Shown: positions 20,574-32,891 of the stretch, piece by piece | How positions within the stretch are numbered: the first letter of the stretch is position 1 | Layout: each line of letters opens with the position of its first letter | Made by a program: the position numbers and the translations under genes | The notes under the pieces: generated by a model | Told to the model about the DNA's origin: nothing | Databases searched by the model: none | Seen by the model: only the letters and a program-made list of their open reading frames with translations | Source of the DNA: Rhodovibrio salinarum DSM 9154 | GTDB lineage: Bacteria > Pseudomonadota > Alphaproteobacteria > Kiloniellales > Rhodovibrionaceae | Assembly: GCF_000515255.1 (NCBI RefSeq) | Contig: NZ_KI911559.1 | Location: 811,170-875,169 of the forward strand | Reading direction: 5' to 3' | Length of the DNA: 64,000 nt

Positions 20574-22853
20574 ATGGCCATAGAGCGCGCCAACCCTGCC
20601 CGCGGCGATGCGGCTGCTGATGGGACGGCGCCGGCCGTCAGTTTATTCGACGACGCGCCGGTGCGGCGGGTTCGCGTGCTGCTGCCCCGGCCGCTTGATG
20701 GTGCCTACGATTACCTCCTGCCCCCGGACATGGCGCTGGAGCCGGGCGCGCTGGTCGAGGTGCCGCTCGGCCGGCAGCGGTTGCCGGGCGCGGCTTGGAC
20801 CGTCGAGCCGGGCGACAGCGATGTCCCGGAAGGCAAGCTGCGGCCGGTGCAGCGCCGCTTCGATACGCCGCCGTTGCCCGAACCGCTGCGGCGGTTCGTT
20901 GACTGGGTCGCCGCGTATTACCTCGCAGCGCCGGGCGCGGTTTTGAAGATGTGCCTGTCGGTGCCTGCCGCCCTCGACCCGCCGGCCCCGCGGATCGGCT
21001 ACCTGCGCGCGCACACCGATGCCGATGCGCTGGGTCTGAAGCTGACGCGGGCACGCCGGCGGGTGCTGGAGGTGTTGGCGGACGGGCCCGCGCGCACGCT
21101 CTCGGAACTGACGAGGGAGGCGGGCGTTTCCGATGGCGTGGTGCGGGGGCTGGCCGACGCCGGCCTGCTCGACCGGGTGGAAATGGGCTTTGGCCGACGG
21201 TTCGAGGCGCCCGACCCCGAGACCCCCGGGCCCACACTGTCGGAGGCGCAGCGGATGGCGGCCGATCAACTCTGTGCCAAGGTCGACGGCGATGCCTTCT
21301 CGGTCACGCTGATTGACGGCGTCACCGGCTCTGGCAAGACGGAGGTCTACTTCGAGGCGGTGATCCGCGCGCTCGCGGCGGGGCGGCAGGTGTTGGTGCT
21401 GCTGCCGGAGATCGCGTTGTCGGCGCAGTGGCTTGACCGCTTCGCGCGCCGCTTCGGCGTGGAGCCGGCGGTCTGGCATTCCGAGCTCAGCCAAGGCGAG
21501 CGCCGGCGCACCTGGCGCGCGATTGCCGAGGGCGAAGCGCGGGTGGTGGTCGGTGCGCGGTCGGCCCTGTTCCTGCCCTATCCGGAGCTTGGCCTGATCG
21601 TGGTCGACGAGGAGCACGAGCAGGCGTTCAAGCAGGAGGAGGGCGTCCCCTATCACGCCCGCGACATGGCGGTCGTGCGCGCCCGGTTGGGTGGGATGCC
21701 GGCGATCCTGGTCTCCGCGACGCCGTCTTTGGAGACGATGGAGAACGTCCGCGCCGGGCGCTACGACCGGGTGCAGCTACCCGAACGCCACGCCGGGGCG
21801 CTGTTGCCCGAAATCCTGCCGATCGATCTGCGCCACGACCGGCCGAAACCGATCCCCGGCCACGGCACTTCCTACCTCGCGCCTAGCCTGCGCGCGGCAT
21901 TGCAGGAGACGCTGGACCGCGGCGAGCAGGCGTTGTTGTTCCTGAACCGGCGGGGCTACGCACCGCTGACGCTCTGCCGGACCTGTGGCTTCCGTTTGCA
22001 GTGCCCACACTGCACCGCCTGGCTGGTCGAGCATCGGCTGCTCCACCAGCTGCAGTGCCACCATTGCGGCTTTGCCCAGCGTCCGCCGACCAAGTGCCCG
22101 GACTGCGGCGATGCGGACTCCTTCGCGGCCTGCGGTCCCGGCGTCGAGCGGCTTGGGGAGGAGGTCGCCACCCTGTTCCCGGACGCGCGCGTGGCGCTCA
22201 TGGCCTCTGACACGGTGAGCGGGCCGGAGAGCGCGCAGCGTTTCGTGGAATCGGTGCAGAACCACGAGGTCGACCTCCTGATCGGCACGCAGATCGTGGC
22301 CAAGGGTAACCACTTTCCGGCCCTGACGCTGGTCGGTGTGGTCGATGCGGATCTGGGCCTGTCGGGGGGTGATCTGCGCGCGGGCGAGCGCACTTACCAG
22401 ATGCTGCACCAGGTGGCCGGCCGCGCGGGCCGGGCGGAGCGGCCGGGCCGGGTGCTGCTGCAGACGTACGAGCCGAATCACGAGGTGCTGCGGGCGTTGG
22501 TCGATGGAGATCGCGACCGTTTCCTGGAGGTCGAGGCGGAGGGCCGCAAGTCAGCCGGCATGCCGCCGTTCACCCGCTTGGCCGCGTTGGTGCTGTCGTC
22601 GGAGGATGAAGCCGCGGTCGACCAGACCGCCCGCGCGCTCGCACTCGCCGCACCCGACCGGGAAGGGGTGGAGGTGCTGGGGCCCGCGCCGGCGCCGCTG
22701 GCGGTGCTGCGCGGGCGCCATCGCCGGCGCCTCTTGTTCAAGACCCGTCGCGACCTGGCCCCGCAGCCGATCCTGCGTGCCTGGCTGTCCCAGGTGCAGG
22801 TGCCGAGCAAGGTGCGCCTGACGGTCGATGTCGATCCCTACACCTTCCTGTAG
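20574..22853 (+). CDS. priA: Primosomal protein N' (replication restart helicase PriA)
   Basis: PriA recognises stalled forks and D-loops and reloads the replisome. The 759-residue product has the N-terminal 3'-end-binding domain ([20 protein letters not shown]). A winged-helix region follows, then the helicase with Walker [12 protein letters not shown] and DEEH box [10 protein letters not shown]. The inserted zinc module has paired cysteines ([13 protein letters not shown], then CHHCG and CPDCG). The C-terminal helicase lobe ends with motif [12 protein letters not shown]. The frame is open upstream to 19797, but that part is antisense to fsa. The ATG at 20574 gives the normal family start. 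Confidence 0.95.
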   Translation: MAIERANPARGDAAADGTAPAVSLFDDAPVRRVRVLLPRPLDGAYDYLLPPDMALEPGALVEVPLGRQRLPGAAWTVEPGDSDVPEGKLRPVQRRFDTPPLPEPLRRFVDWVAAYYLAAPGAVLKMCLSVPAALDPPAPRIGYLRAHTDADALGLKLTRARRRVLEVLADGPARTLSELTREAGVSDGVVRGLADAGLLDRVEMGFGRRFEAPDPETPGPTLSEAQRMAADQLCAKVDGDAFSVTLIDGVTGSGKTEVYFEAVIRALAAGRQVLVLLPEIALSAQWLDRFARRFGVEPAVWHSELSQGERRRTWRAIAEGEARVVVGARSALFLPYPELGLIVVDEEHEQAFKQEEGVPYHARDMAVVRARLGGMPAILVSATPSLETMENVRAGRYDRVQLPERHAGALLPEILPIDLRHDRPKPIPGHGTSYLAPSLRAALQETLDRGEQALLFLNRRGYAPLTLCRTCGFRLQCPHCTAWLVEHRLLHQLQCHHCGFAQRPPTKCPDCGDADSFAACGPGVERLGEEVATLFPDARVALMASDTVSGPESAQRFVESVQNHEVDLLIGTQIVAKGNHFPALTLVGVVDADLGLSGGDLRAGERTYQMLHQVAGRAGRAERPGRVLLQTYEPNHEVLRALVDGDRDRFLEVEAEGRKSAGMPPFTRLAALVLSSEDEAAVDQTARALALAAPDREGVEVLGPAPAPLAVLRGRHRRRLLFKTRRDLAPQPILRAWLSQVQVPSKVRLTVDVDPYTFL

Positions 22854-22985
22854 CGGGTTATAGCCGGCTGACCACGGTCTGAGGGTTTGCGGGGCGCATG
22901 AGCTTGCTTCACGGCCCTGCGAAAGGCAGGGTCCACACGGACAGCCACCGCCTTGCAACCCCGTTGGGGCTATGATACCAAACGC

Positions 22986-23016
22986 GCGCTTTCGGGCCGG
23001 GAGGGCCCGGAAGCGC
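22986..23016 (+). promoter_or_regulatory. Hairpin in the atp operon leader
   Basis: Bases 22986-22998 pair with 23004-23016 over 13 bp with one G-T pair, closing a 5-nt loop. It lies about 87 bp upstream of the atpH start and has no T-run after it. A role in mRNA stability or leader folding is possible. It could also be a weak end signal for priA. Confidence 0.5.
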
Positions 23017-23102
23017 CGTTCGCCTTGCACGCAGATCGCCATAGCGGTGGGTATCACCTCGCCGTTGCGACCTTCTTTATCTTCCTAAGGGGGCCTTCCG
23101 CC

Positions 23103-23663
23103 TTGCCAGCTGAAAGCAAGCCTGTCGGAGGTCTGGCTGCGCGCTACGCGCACGCGCTCCTGGATCTGGCCGAGCAGCAGAAGAAGCTCGACCAGGTAGC
23201 CGAGGACCTGCGCGGCCTGCGCGCGCTGATCGACGGGAGCGCGGAGTTCCGCCGCCTGCTGCGGAACCCGCTGTTCGACCGGGACAAGCAGGACGCCGCG
23301 ATGAAGGCGGTGTTGGACAAGGCCGGGGTCGACCCGGTGACCAAGAATTTCTGCTTGGTGGTGTCCAAGAACCGCCGGCTGTTCGCGCTGCCGGAGATGA
23401 TCGACGGCTATCTCCAGGAGCTAGCGCGCAAGCGCGGCGAGGTCACCGCGAAGGTGACGGTCGCCCGCGAGCTCAACAAGGATCAGGAATCCGCGCTGAC
23501 GGATGCGCTCAAGCGCAGCGTTGGTGGCAAAGTGAATATCGAGACCCGCGTCGACCCCGAGCTGATCGGCGGCATGGTGGTGCACGTGGGTAGCCGTATG
23601 ATCGACAATTCCCTGCGCAGTAAGCTCAATAGACTGCAGCAGCAGATGAAAGGGGCTGGCTGA
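23103..23663 (+). CDS. atpH: ATP synthase F1 subunit delta
   Basis: Delta links the F1 head to the peripheral b-subunit stalk of ATP synthase on the cytoplasmic face of the membrane. The 186-residue product starts with a TTG at 23103, preceded by an AAGGGGG ribosome binding site about 10 nt away. The first residues, [25 protein letters not shown], fit the delta family. The C-terminal part [21 protein letters not shown] is the classic delta signature. An in-frame ATG at 22953 would add 50 residues unlike the family. The stop overlaps the atpA ATG (TGATG). Confidence 0.93.
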   Translation: MPAESKPVGGLAARYAHALLDLAEQQKKLDQVAEDLRGLRALIDGSAEFRRLLRNPLFDRDKQDAAMKAVLDKAGVDPVTKNFCLVVSKNRRLFALPEMIDGYLQELARKRGEVTAKVTVARELNKDQESALTDALKRSVGGKVNIETRVDPELIGGMVVHVGSRMIDNSLRSKLNRLQQQMKGAG

Positions 23664-25192
23664 TGGACATCGGCGCTTCGGAAATCTCCGCGATCCTCAA
23701 GGAGCAGATCGAGAACTTCGGTGCCGAGGCGGATGTCGCCGAGGTCGGCCAGGTGCTCTCGGTGGGTGACGGCGTCGCCCGCGTGTACGGGCTCGACAAT
23801 GTCCAGGCCGGCGAGCTGGTCGAGTTCCCGGGCGGCATCACCGGCATGGCGCTGAACCTGGAGCACGACAACGTCGGCGTCGTGCTGTTCGGCTCCGACC
23901 GGGGCATTCGCGAGGGCGACACGGTCAAGCGTACCGGCCAGATCGTCTCCGTCGGCGTCGGCAAGGAGATGCTCGGCCGCGTCGTCGACGCGCTGGGCAA
24001 TCCGATCGACGGCAAGGGCCCGATCAAGACCGCGGAGACCCGTCAGGTCGACGTCAAGGCGCCGGGGATCATCCCGCGCCAGTCGGTCAGCGAGCCGATG
24101 CAGACCGGCCTGAAGGCGATCGACGCGCTGATCCCGATCGGCCGCGGTCAGCGCGAGCTGATCATTGGCGACCGTCAGACCGGTAAGTCGGCGATTGCGC
24201 TGGACACGATCCTGAATCAGAAGTCGGTCAACCAGACGTCCGACGAGAGCAAGAAGCTCTACTGCATCTACATCGCGGTCGGCCAGAAGCGCTCCACCGT
24301 GGCGCAGCTGGTGAAGACGCTGGAAGACCAGGGCGCGATGGAGTACTCCATCGTCGTCGCCGCCACGGCCTCCGAGCCGGCGCCGCTGCAGTTCCTGGCG
24401 CCGTATGCGGGCTGCGCGATGGGCGAGTACTTCCGCGACAATGGCATGCACGCGCTCACGGTTTACGACGATCTGTCCAAGCAGGCCGTCGCCTACCGTC
24501 AGATGTCGCTGCTGCTGCGCCGCCCCCCGGGCCGCGAGGCTTATCCGGGCGACGTCTTCTACCTGCACAGCCGCTTGCTGGAGCGTGCGGCGAAGATGTC
24601 CGACGAGCGCGGCGGCGGCTCGCTCACGGCACTGCCGATCGTCGAGACGCAGGCCGGCGACGTCGCTGCGTATATCCCGACCAACGTCATTTCGATTACC
24701 GATGGCCAGATCTTCCTGGAGACCGACCTGTTCAACAAGGGCATTCGCCCGGCCGTGAACGTCGGTATCTCGGTGTCCCGCGTCGGCTCCAGCGCGCAGA
24801 TCAAGGCGATGAAGCAGGTCGCCGGTCCGATTAAGCTGGAACTTGCGCAGTACCGTGAGATGGAGGCTTTCGCTCAGTTCGCCTCCGACCTCGACGCCTC
24901 GACCCAGCGTCTGTTGCGCCGCGGCGCGCGTCTGGTCGAGACGCTGAAGCAGGACCAGTACTCGCCACTGACCGTGGAAGAGCAGGTCCTGGTGATCTTC
25001 GCCGGTACGCGCGGCTATCTCGACAACCTGGAGACCGACGACGTTCGCCGGTTCGAGCTGCAGATGCTCGACGAGGCGCGCGACAAGGGCCAGGAAATCC
25101 TGAAGGCGATCCGCGACAAGCAGAAGCTGGACGACGATCTCGAAAAGCGGATTTCCAAGTTCCTCGACGACTTCTCCAAGAAGTTCGCGTGA
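23663..25192 (+). CDS. atpA: ATP synthase F1 subunit alpha
   Basis: The 509-residue alpha subunit forms the non-catalytic nucleotide sites of the F1 hexamer. It starts [19 protein letters not shown], carries the P-loop [13 protein letters not shown], and has the segment [24 protein letters not shown], which is nearly invariant in the family. The C-terminal helices end [10 protein letters not shown]. The length is standard. It overlaps atpH by one base and is followed by atpG after 60 bp. Strong, even codon use fits a highly expressed gene. Confidence 0.98.
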   Translation: MDIGASEISAILKEQIENFGAEADVAEVGQVLSVGDGVARVYGLDNVQAGELVEFPGGITGMALNLEHDNVGVVLFGSDRGIREGDTVKRTGQIVSVGVGKEMLGRVVDALGNPIDGKGPIKTAETRQVDVKAPGIIPRQSVSEPMQTGLKAIDALIPIGRGQRELIIGDRQTGKSAIALDTILNQKSVNQTSDESKKLYCIYIAVGQKRSTVAQLVKTLEDQGAMEYSIVVAATASEPAPLQFLAPYAGCAMGEYFRDNGMHALTVYDDLSKQAVAYRQMSLLLRRPPGREAYPGDVFYLHSRLLERAAKMSDERGGGSLTALPIVETQAGDVAAYIPTNVISITDGQIFLETDLFNKGIRPAVNVGISVSRVGSSAQIKAMKQVAGPIKLELAQYREMEAFAQFASDLDASTQRLLRRGARLVETLKQDQYSPLTVEEQVLVIFAGTRGYLDNLETDDVRRFELQMLDEARDKGQEILKAIRDKQKLDDDLEKRISKFLDDFSKKFA

Positions 25193-25252
25193 GCCGGGAC
25201 GGATCCGTCCATCGTCTAACGGGATCGCGTCGAACGGGAGCGGCACAGCACC

Positions 25253-27701
<2,449 letters not shown>

Positions 27702-27804
27702 CCACCGCGCACGACCGGCAGATCCGGATCGGGCACGCCCCACGACGGCGCGCCCGGTCCGGCGCTAGCCGGCCGACGCGGTTCAACCGGGAGCGTTTTC
27801 GCCG

Positions 27805-28227
27805 ATGGCGGAACAGGAACAGATCGCCTTCGAGCTGGTTTCGCCGGAGCAGCTACTGCTGTCCGAGGGGGCCGACATGGTCGTCATCCCCGGGGCCGAC
27901 GGCGACATCGGTGCGATGTACCGGCACGCGCCGCTGATCACCTCGCTGAAGCCGGGTGTGGTCGGGCTGTACGACGGCCGAACGGTACGTGACCGCTATT
28001 TCGTGGCGGGCGGTTTCGCCGAGATCACGAACGAACGCTGCACGGTCCTTGCCGAGCATCCGACCAAGGTTTCTGAGCTCACGCGCGCTGATGCGGAGCA
28101 GGAGCTCAAGAATGCCCGCGAGGACGTGCAGGACGCCAAGAGCGACGACGAGCGGGCCGATGCCGAGCGGCGGGTCGAAATCGCGGACGCCAAGCTGCGT
28201 GCCGTGCAGGCAGCGGAGCAAGGCTGA
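27805..28227 (+). CDS. atpC: ATP synthase F1 subunit epsilon
   Basis: Epsilon binds gamma at the base of the shaft and can inhibit ATP hydrolysis. The 140-residue product starts MAEQEQIAFELVSPEQLLLS, with the beta-sandwich segment GADGDIGAMYRHAPLITSLKPG and FAEITNERCTVLAEH. The two-helix C-terminal domain is rich in Asp, Glu and Ala (REDVQDAKSDDERADAERR). It is the last gene of the operon and is followed by a strong terminator. The F0 genes are not in the window, as is normal for the split ATP synthase loci of alphaproteobacteria. Confidence 0.95.
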   Translation: MAEQEQIAFELVSPEQLLLSEGADMVVIPGADGDIGAMYRHAPLITSLKPGVVGLYDGRTVRDRYFVAGGFAEITNERCTVLAEHPTKVSELTRADAEQELKNAREDVQDAKSDDERADAERRVEIADAKLRAVQAAEQG

Positions 28228-28257
28228 GGTCGAGCGTTCGGCCATAGAGAACAATGT

Positions 28258-28293
28258 ACGGGGCCCGTGGTGACGCGGGTCCCGTTTTATTTT
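28258..28293 (+). terminator. Intrinsic terminator of atpHAGDC
   Basis: ACGGGGCCCG (28258-28267) pairs with CGGGTCCCGT (28276-28285) with one G-T pair, and TTTTATTTT overlaps and follows the stem. It lies 30 bp past the atpC stop. Confidence 0.9.
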
Positions 28294-28482
28294 GCCCGTC
28301 CCAAAGGAAACCCGCCCAGCCAAGGTGCGTTCATGGGCATGGTAAAGCAAACCGAGACGAGTGTGGCGCAGGACTTGAATCCCGCGACGCCAATAGCTTT
28401 ATAGGCTCTAGGACTTCTTTAACCACGTGGTCTGTCGAACCGACGGGCGCGTTTCAAAGACCAAGACGAGGCGTGCAGACCG

Positions 28483-29397
28483 ATGGCCGAAACACAGACA
28501 ACGATGGCACACGCCGCCACCGAAACCCAGGCGCCGAAGTCGGCTGCCCAGAAGACCAAGACGCCTGTGGGGGCGCACCGTCACTGGGATATGAACGTCG
28601 ACATCCCATGGGATGAATTCGACCCGTCGAAGGTGGACCCGGAGCTGCTGAAGATCGTCAAGGCGGCTTCGATGGTCGAGTTCAATGCCTGGGACTATGC
28701 GACCTACCTGAACAATGTCTTCGCCGACGACGAAGAGGCGGTGGAGGAGTTCAACCACTGGGCCTATGAGGAGGTCCAGCATGGTCAGTCGCTTGGCAAG
28801 TGGGCCGAGTACGCGGACCCGAACTGGAGCCACAAGGAGCACTTCGACCGCTTCGTTGCCGGCTTCCGGCCGGACATTGACGCCACGCAGTCGATTCGCG
28901 GCAGCCGCGCCGGCGAAATGGTGGCGCGCTGCATGGTCGAGATCGGGACCTCGTCCTATTACGGCTCGATCGGCCAGCACACGGAAGAGCCGGTGCTGCG
29001 CGAGATCTGCAAGCGGATCGCCGCCGACGAGCTGCGTCACTACAAAATGTTCTACAAGAACATGAAACGCTACCTGGAGAGCGAGAACCCGACCCGGATT
29101 CAGCGCCTGCGGGTGGCGCTCGGCCGCGTGCTGGAGACGGAGGACGACGAGCTGTCCTACGCCTACTATGCGGCGAACTGCGATCCGAGCACGGCTTACG
29201 ACCGCGAGACTTATAACAAGGCCTACATGCGCCGGGCGTTCGAATTCTACCACCCCAAGCAGATCGAGCGCGCGGTTTCCATGACCCTGAAGGCATCCGG
29301 GTTCAACCCGCAGAGCTGGTACGCCCAGATGGCCGCCCGGGGCGCTTGGTGGTTCGTGCGCTACCGTGCTTCCCGCCTCGCCGCCGCGAACGCGTAG
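28483..29397 (+). CDS. Ferritin-like di-iron protein
   Basis: The 304-residue cytoplasmic protein has the four-helix ferritin-like pattern of carboxylate-bridged di-iron enzymes. Its candidate ligands are MVEFNAWDY, then YEEVQHGQ (ExxH), MVEIGTSSYYGS, and DELRHYKMF (ExxH). Such proteins include acyl-ACP desaturase relatives and oxygenases. The substrate cannot be told from sequence. The first 30 residues are low-complexity Ala/Thr/Lys. The C-terminal part (AFEFYHPKQIERAVSMTLKA) is a helical extension. It is a single-gene unit between two intrinsic terminators. Confidence 0.75.
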   Translation: MAETQTTMAHAATETQAPKSAAQKTKTPVGAHRHWDMNVDIPWDEFDPSKVDPELLKIVKAASMVEFNAWDYATYLNNVFADDEEAVEEFNHWAYEEVQHGQSLGKWAEYADPNWSHKEHFDRFVAGFRPDIDATQSIRGSRAGEMVARCMVEIGTSSYYGSIGQHTEEPVLREICKRIAADELRHYKMFYKNMKRYLESENPTRIQRLRVALGRVLETEDDELSYAYYAANCDPSTAYDRETYNKAYMRRAFEFYHPKQIERAVSMTLKASGFNPQSWYAQMAARGAWWFVRYRASRLAAANA

Positions 29398-29430
29398 GCG
29401 GGCTCGGCGAAAACGCCAGCACCGTTGTGA

Positions 29431-29466
29431 AAGCCGCCGGGGGGCCAGCCACCGGCGGCTTTTTTA
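29431..29466 (+). terminator. Intrinsic terminator after the ferritin-like gene
   Basis: AAGCCGCCGG (29431-29440) pairs with CCGGCGGCTT (29452-29461), and the run of T continues to 29465. The short A-run before the stem means it could also work weakly for the convergent rppH gene. Confidence 0.9.
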
Positions 29467-29555
29467 ATATTCGGCTTGTGGGAATCGTGGCTGGATCGTC
29501 CAACAGGCCGGGATGACAGCAGGGCGCACGCGGAAAAGGACCGATAGGGCGCGGG

Positions 29556-30083
29556 TTAGTCCCCGCCCCCCTGACGCAAGCGGTCGACGAGCGTGCGGAA
29601 CTCGTCGATCACCTGGTCGTAGACGTCGCGCTTGAAGGGCACGATCATCGACGGCAGCTTGTCCACGTCGGCCCAGCACCAGGCCTGGAACTCCTGCTCG
29701 TGAGCTTCCAGGTCGATCTCCGCGTCGCAGCCGGTGAACCGCAGGGCGAACCACTTTTGGCTTTGGCCACGGTATTTCCCGCCCCAGACCTTGGGGATCA
29801 GGTGTGCCGGCAGGTCGTAGCGGTGCCAGTGTTCGCTTTCGCCCACAATCTCGGCGTTGTCGGTGCCGATCTCTTCCTTCAGCTCGCGCATCGCCGCCTC
29901 GCGCGGGCTCTCGCCTTCGTCGATGCCGCCCTGGGGCATCTGCCAGGCGGCCCCGCGTACGTCGACGCGCTGGGCGACGAACACCTGTCCCCGGGAGTTC
30001 AGCAGCATGAGTCCGACGCACGGCCGGTAGGGCAAACGTTCGATCTGCTCCGGCGTGGGACGGGATGTGTGCTGCGCGGCCAT
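29556..30083 (-). CDS. rppH: RNA pyrophosphohydrolase RppH
   Basis: RppH removes pyrophosphate from the 5' end of mRNA, which opens it to RNase E. The 175-residue Nudix protein starts with an alphaproteobacterial-type N-terminus and has PYRPCVGLMLLNSRGQVFVAQR. The full Nudix box spans residues 52-74 (GGIDEGESPREAAMRELKEEIG). Signature segments KWFALRFTG and FQAWCWADVDKLP follow. It is downstream of the polysaccharide deacetylase gene in the order ctpA, deacetylase, rppH, a common arrangement in alphaproteobacteria. Confidence 0.95.
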   Translation of the reverse strand: MAAQHTSRPTPEQIERLPYRPCVGLMLLNSRGQVFVAQRVDVRGAAWQMPQGGIDEGESPREAAMRELKEEIGTDNAEIVGESEHWHRYDLPAHLIPKVWGGKYRGQSQKWFALRFTGCDAEIDLEAHEQEFQAWCWADVDKLPSMIVPFKRDVYDQVIDEFRTLVDRLRQGGGD

Positions 30084-30134
30084 GGCGGGCTTGGTCGCTT
30101 TCTCTCGTTCTGTTGTTGCCGACGCAGCCGGCGG

Positions 30135-31484
30135 TTAGCGCAGCTGTGCAGCGCTCTGGCCGGCGCGTTCGATCGCCGCGTAGGTTGCCGGGACCAACAC
30201 GAAGCCACGCGCCTCGAGCTCGTCGGTCCAGCTCACCAGCAGTTCCAGGCTCACAGGGTAGGGGTGTGCGATCACCACCGCCAACCCCTGTTCGCGGGCT
30301 ATCCGTTCGGCTTCGACCAGTCGGGCCTCGATGGCGCGCCGACTGACCTGGCCACCATCCAGGGTGCGATCGTTCACCGCGTAGGGCAAGCCCAGACGCT
30401 GCGCGACCTGGCGCGCCGCGCTGTCAGCGACGACGCCATTGTCGACGAACATCAACCCGCGATCCTTCAGGTCGCGTAGTATGGGCTCCACGACCTGTGG
30501 ACGGGACAGCACGGCTGCGCCCATCTGCGCCACTGCGCCGACCTCCTGGTCCACCTGGGCAAGCAGCCAGTCCAGACGTTGTAGGTTCTGCTGTGCGCTG
30601 AGCCCGGTCATGACCGCCTGCGGGCCAGGATCGGTTGCCGGATAGTTGGCCGGTTGCATGGGCAGGTCGACCAGAACCTCGTGCCCGTTGCGCCGCGCCT
30701 CCGCTGCCCAGGCCTTGGCGCGGTCCCGGGCGTAGGGCGTGAACGCGAGCGAGACGTTGGCCGGCAGCTGATTCGTAGCCGTCTGCGCGGCCGCGCTGGA
30801 TAGGCCCAGCCCGCGTACGATGATGGCGATCTTCGGCATGCCCTGCGGCGGCGTCATCCGCTGAGCATAGCGTTTCCAGGCCGGGGCGTTGGGGTCGCTG
30901 ACCGGCAGCTGGGGCCGCGCGGTGTCCTGCGCGGGCGTGGCAGGTTGTGCGCTTTCTGTGCGGCCGGTCTGGGTAGCGGCCTGCTGGGTTTCCGATGGTT
31001 CGGTGGGGCCGTTCCCATCGTCTTGGCCAGCCTCACCTGCCAAGAGATTGACCGGTGCCTGTCCGTTGCGGGTGGGAGGCTGGGGTATGCGGGCGGCAGC
31101 GCTGCCGCCGCTTTCTCCGGCCGGGGCATCCGTGGCCGTCGATTGAGAGGGAGAAGCGGCCTCGGCCGTGTCGTTGGCGGAAGCGGCTGCGTCGCCGCCG
31201 TCGGCCGCCTCAGGCGACTCCCCGGTTGCGGACATCGATTCGTCAGCAACACTCGGAGCTAAAGGGCCGGCCTTCTGCTGACCTTCCGCCGCCGCTTGGC
31301 CGGTTGGGGCAGGGGGCTTGGGCACGGACATCGACAGGCGCGGCCGGTCGTCGACCGGTCGCGTGTCCGGCCCGATGACGACTGCATAGGCGGCAACGCC
31401 CGCCCCAACCGCCAGTACCGCCAGCCAAGCCAGCATCAGGGCGATCGGACCGCGTCGCCGCGGCCTGCCGTCAGCGCTGCTCAA
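30135..31484 (-). CDS. Divergent polysaccharide deacetylase family protein (YibQ type)
   Basis: The 449-residue product has an N-terminal membrane anchor (about 14-34, LMLAWLAVLAVGAGVAAYAV). A long disordered linker rich in Ala, Ser, Thr and Pro runs to about residue 200. The C-terminal divergent polysaccharide deacetylase domain begins at MPKIAIIVRGLGLSSAAAQ. It includes VLVDLPMQPANYPATDPG and QEVGAVAQMGAAVLSRPQV. The family is placed among carbohydrate esterases, but its substrate is unsettled. Clustering with envC and ctpA points to cell-envelope work. Confidence 0.88.
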   Translation of the reverse strand: MSSADGRPRRRGPIALMLAWLAVLAVGAGVAAYAVVIGPDTRPVDDRPRLSMSVPKPPAPTGQAAAEGQQKAGPLAPSVADESMSATGESPEAADGGDAAASANDTAEAASPSQSTATDAPAGESGGSAAARIPQPPTRNGQAPVNLLAGEAGQDDGNGPTEPSETQQAATQTGRTESAQPATPAQDTARPQLPVSDPNAPAWKRYAQRMTPPQGMPKIAIIVRGLGLSSAAAQTATNQLPANVSLAFTPYARDRAKAWAAEARRNGHEVLVDLPMQPANYPATDPGPQAVMTGLSAQQNLQRLDWLLAQVDQEVGAVAQMGAAVLSRPQVVEPILRDLKDRGLMFVDNGVVADSAARQVAQRLGLPYAVNDRTLDGGQVSRRAIEARLVEAERIAREQGLAVVIAHPYPVSLELLVSWTDELEARGFVLVPATYAAIERAGQSAAQLR

Positions 31485-31559
31485 GGTACCCGTTCCTTAA
31501 CTGGCCAGGGGACCGGCGGCCGGGATGGTTCCAGCGCGCCGGCGCCCAATGCCCGGCGA

Positions 31560-32891
31560 TCAGTTCGCCACGCGCTGGTTGAACAGGGTCAGGCCGCGCA
31601 GCAGGTCGACCGCCCGAGACAGCTGATAGTCCTCGTTCAACTGGGCGGTTTCCTGACTGACCTCCTGCTCGGCTTCCGAGGCCGCCGGCTGATTGTCGTT
31701 CGCGGCCCCATTGTCTTCCGGGTTGGCCAGCGCGCCGCGCAGGTCGGATTCGCGCCGGGCCTCCGGCCGCTCGAGCACCTCGATGTCCGCGGGCTCGACC
31801 TGAATATCCGGCGAGATGCCCTTGGCCTGGATCGATCGGCCACTCGGCGTGTAGTAGCGGGCGGTGGTCAGGCGCATGGCCCCGTGGCCCGGCAGCGGGA
31901 TGATCGTCTGCACCGAACCCTTGCCGAACGACTGTGTGCCCATGACGATCGCCCGGCCGTGGTCTTGCAGCGCCCCGGCCACGATCTCGGAAGCGGAGGC
32001 CGAGCCGCCGTTGATCAGCACGACCAGCGGCTTGCCGCCCGTCAGGTCGCCGTTCTCGGCGTTGTAACGCTGGCTATCCTCGGCGTCGCGTCCCCGGGTG
32101 GAGACGATTTCGCCCTGCTTCAGGAAGCTGTCGGACACCGAGATCGCTTGATCCAGCAAACCGCCGGGGTTGTTGCGCAGGTCGATTACGTAGCCCTGCA
32201 GGTCATCGCCCAGCTCGTCCTGGATGGCGGCGATCTCTTCCTCCAGGCCGGGCTGCGTCTGCTCGTTGAAGGTGGTGATCCGCAGGTAGCCGACGTCGCC
32301 GAAGGTCTTGGACCGCACCGACTGGATGGTGATCTTTTCGCGCTCGATCGCCACCTTGAACGGCTCGCGCTCGCCGCGGCGGATGGTCAGCTCGATCTCG
32401 CTGCCGACCTTGCCGCGCATCTGGTCGACCGCTTCGGAGAGCGACAGCCCGGTGATCGGTTCGCCGTCCAGCGCGATGATCAGATCGCCCGCGCGGATAC
32501 CGGCCCGGGCGGCTGGCGTGTCGTCGATCGGCGAGACGACCTTGATCACGCCCTGCTCCATCGTGACCTCGATGCCCAGGCCGCCGAACTCGCCCTGGGT
32601 CTGGACCTGCATCTCCTGGAAGTTCTCCTTGGAGAGATAACTGGAGTGCGGGTCCAAGGAACTCAGCATGCCCTGGATTGCGGCCTCGACCAGTTCCTTG
32701 TCACCGGTCTTTTCGACGTAGTCGGCGCGCACGCGCTCGAACACATCACCGAAGAGCTTCAACTGGCGATAAGTATCGCTCCGCTCCTCGTCTGCGCTGC
32801 TGGCGTCGTCGCTTTGCGCAATCGCGGGAGCCATCGGGGTAAACGCTAGAAACGCGGCGCACAGCGTCGCGGCCAGTCGGAAATGTCGCAT
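31560..32891 (-). CDS. ctpA: S41 family carboxy-terminal processing protease
   Basis: This periplasmic serine protease trims C-termini of envelope proteins such as peptidoglycan hydrolases. The 443-residue product has a signal peptide ending at APAIAQ and a PDZ domain with GLGIEVTMEQGVIKVVSPIDD. The catalytic core has the Ser in INGGSASASEIVAGAL and the Lys in GTQSFGKGSVQ. An acidic, Asn/Gln-rich stretch separates the core from the C-terminal helix. The ATG overlaps the envC stop (TAATG), so the two are translationally coupled. Confidence 0.94.
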   Translation of the reverse strand: MRHFRLAATLCAAFLAFTPMAPAIAQSDDASSADEERSDTYRQLKLFGDVFERVRADYVEKTGDKELVEAAIQGMLSSLDPHSSYLSKENFQEMQVQTQGEFGGLGIEVTMEQGVIKVVSPIDDTPAARAGIRAGDLIIALDGEPITGLSLSEAVDQMRGKVGSEIELTIRRGEREPFKVAIEREKITIQSVRSKTFGDVGYLRITTFNEQTQPGLEEEIAAIQDELGDDLQGYVIDLRNNPGGLLDQAISVSDSFLKQGEIVSTRGRDAEDSQRYNAENGDLTGGKPLVVLINGGSASASEIVAGALQDHGRAIVMGTQSFGKGSVQTIIPLPGHGAMRLTTARYYTPSGRSIQAKGISPDIQVEPADIEVLERPEARRESDLRGALANPEDNGAANDNQPAASEAEQEVSQETAQLNEDYQLSRAVDLLRGLTLFNQRVAN

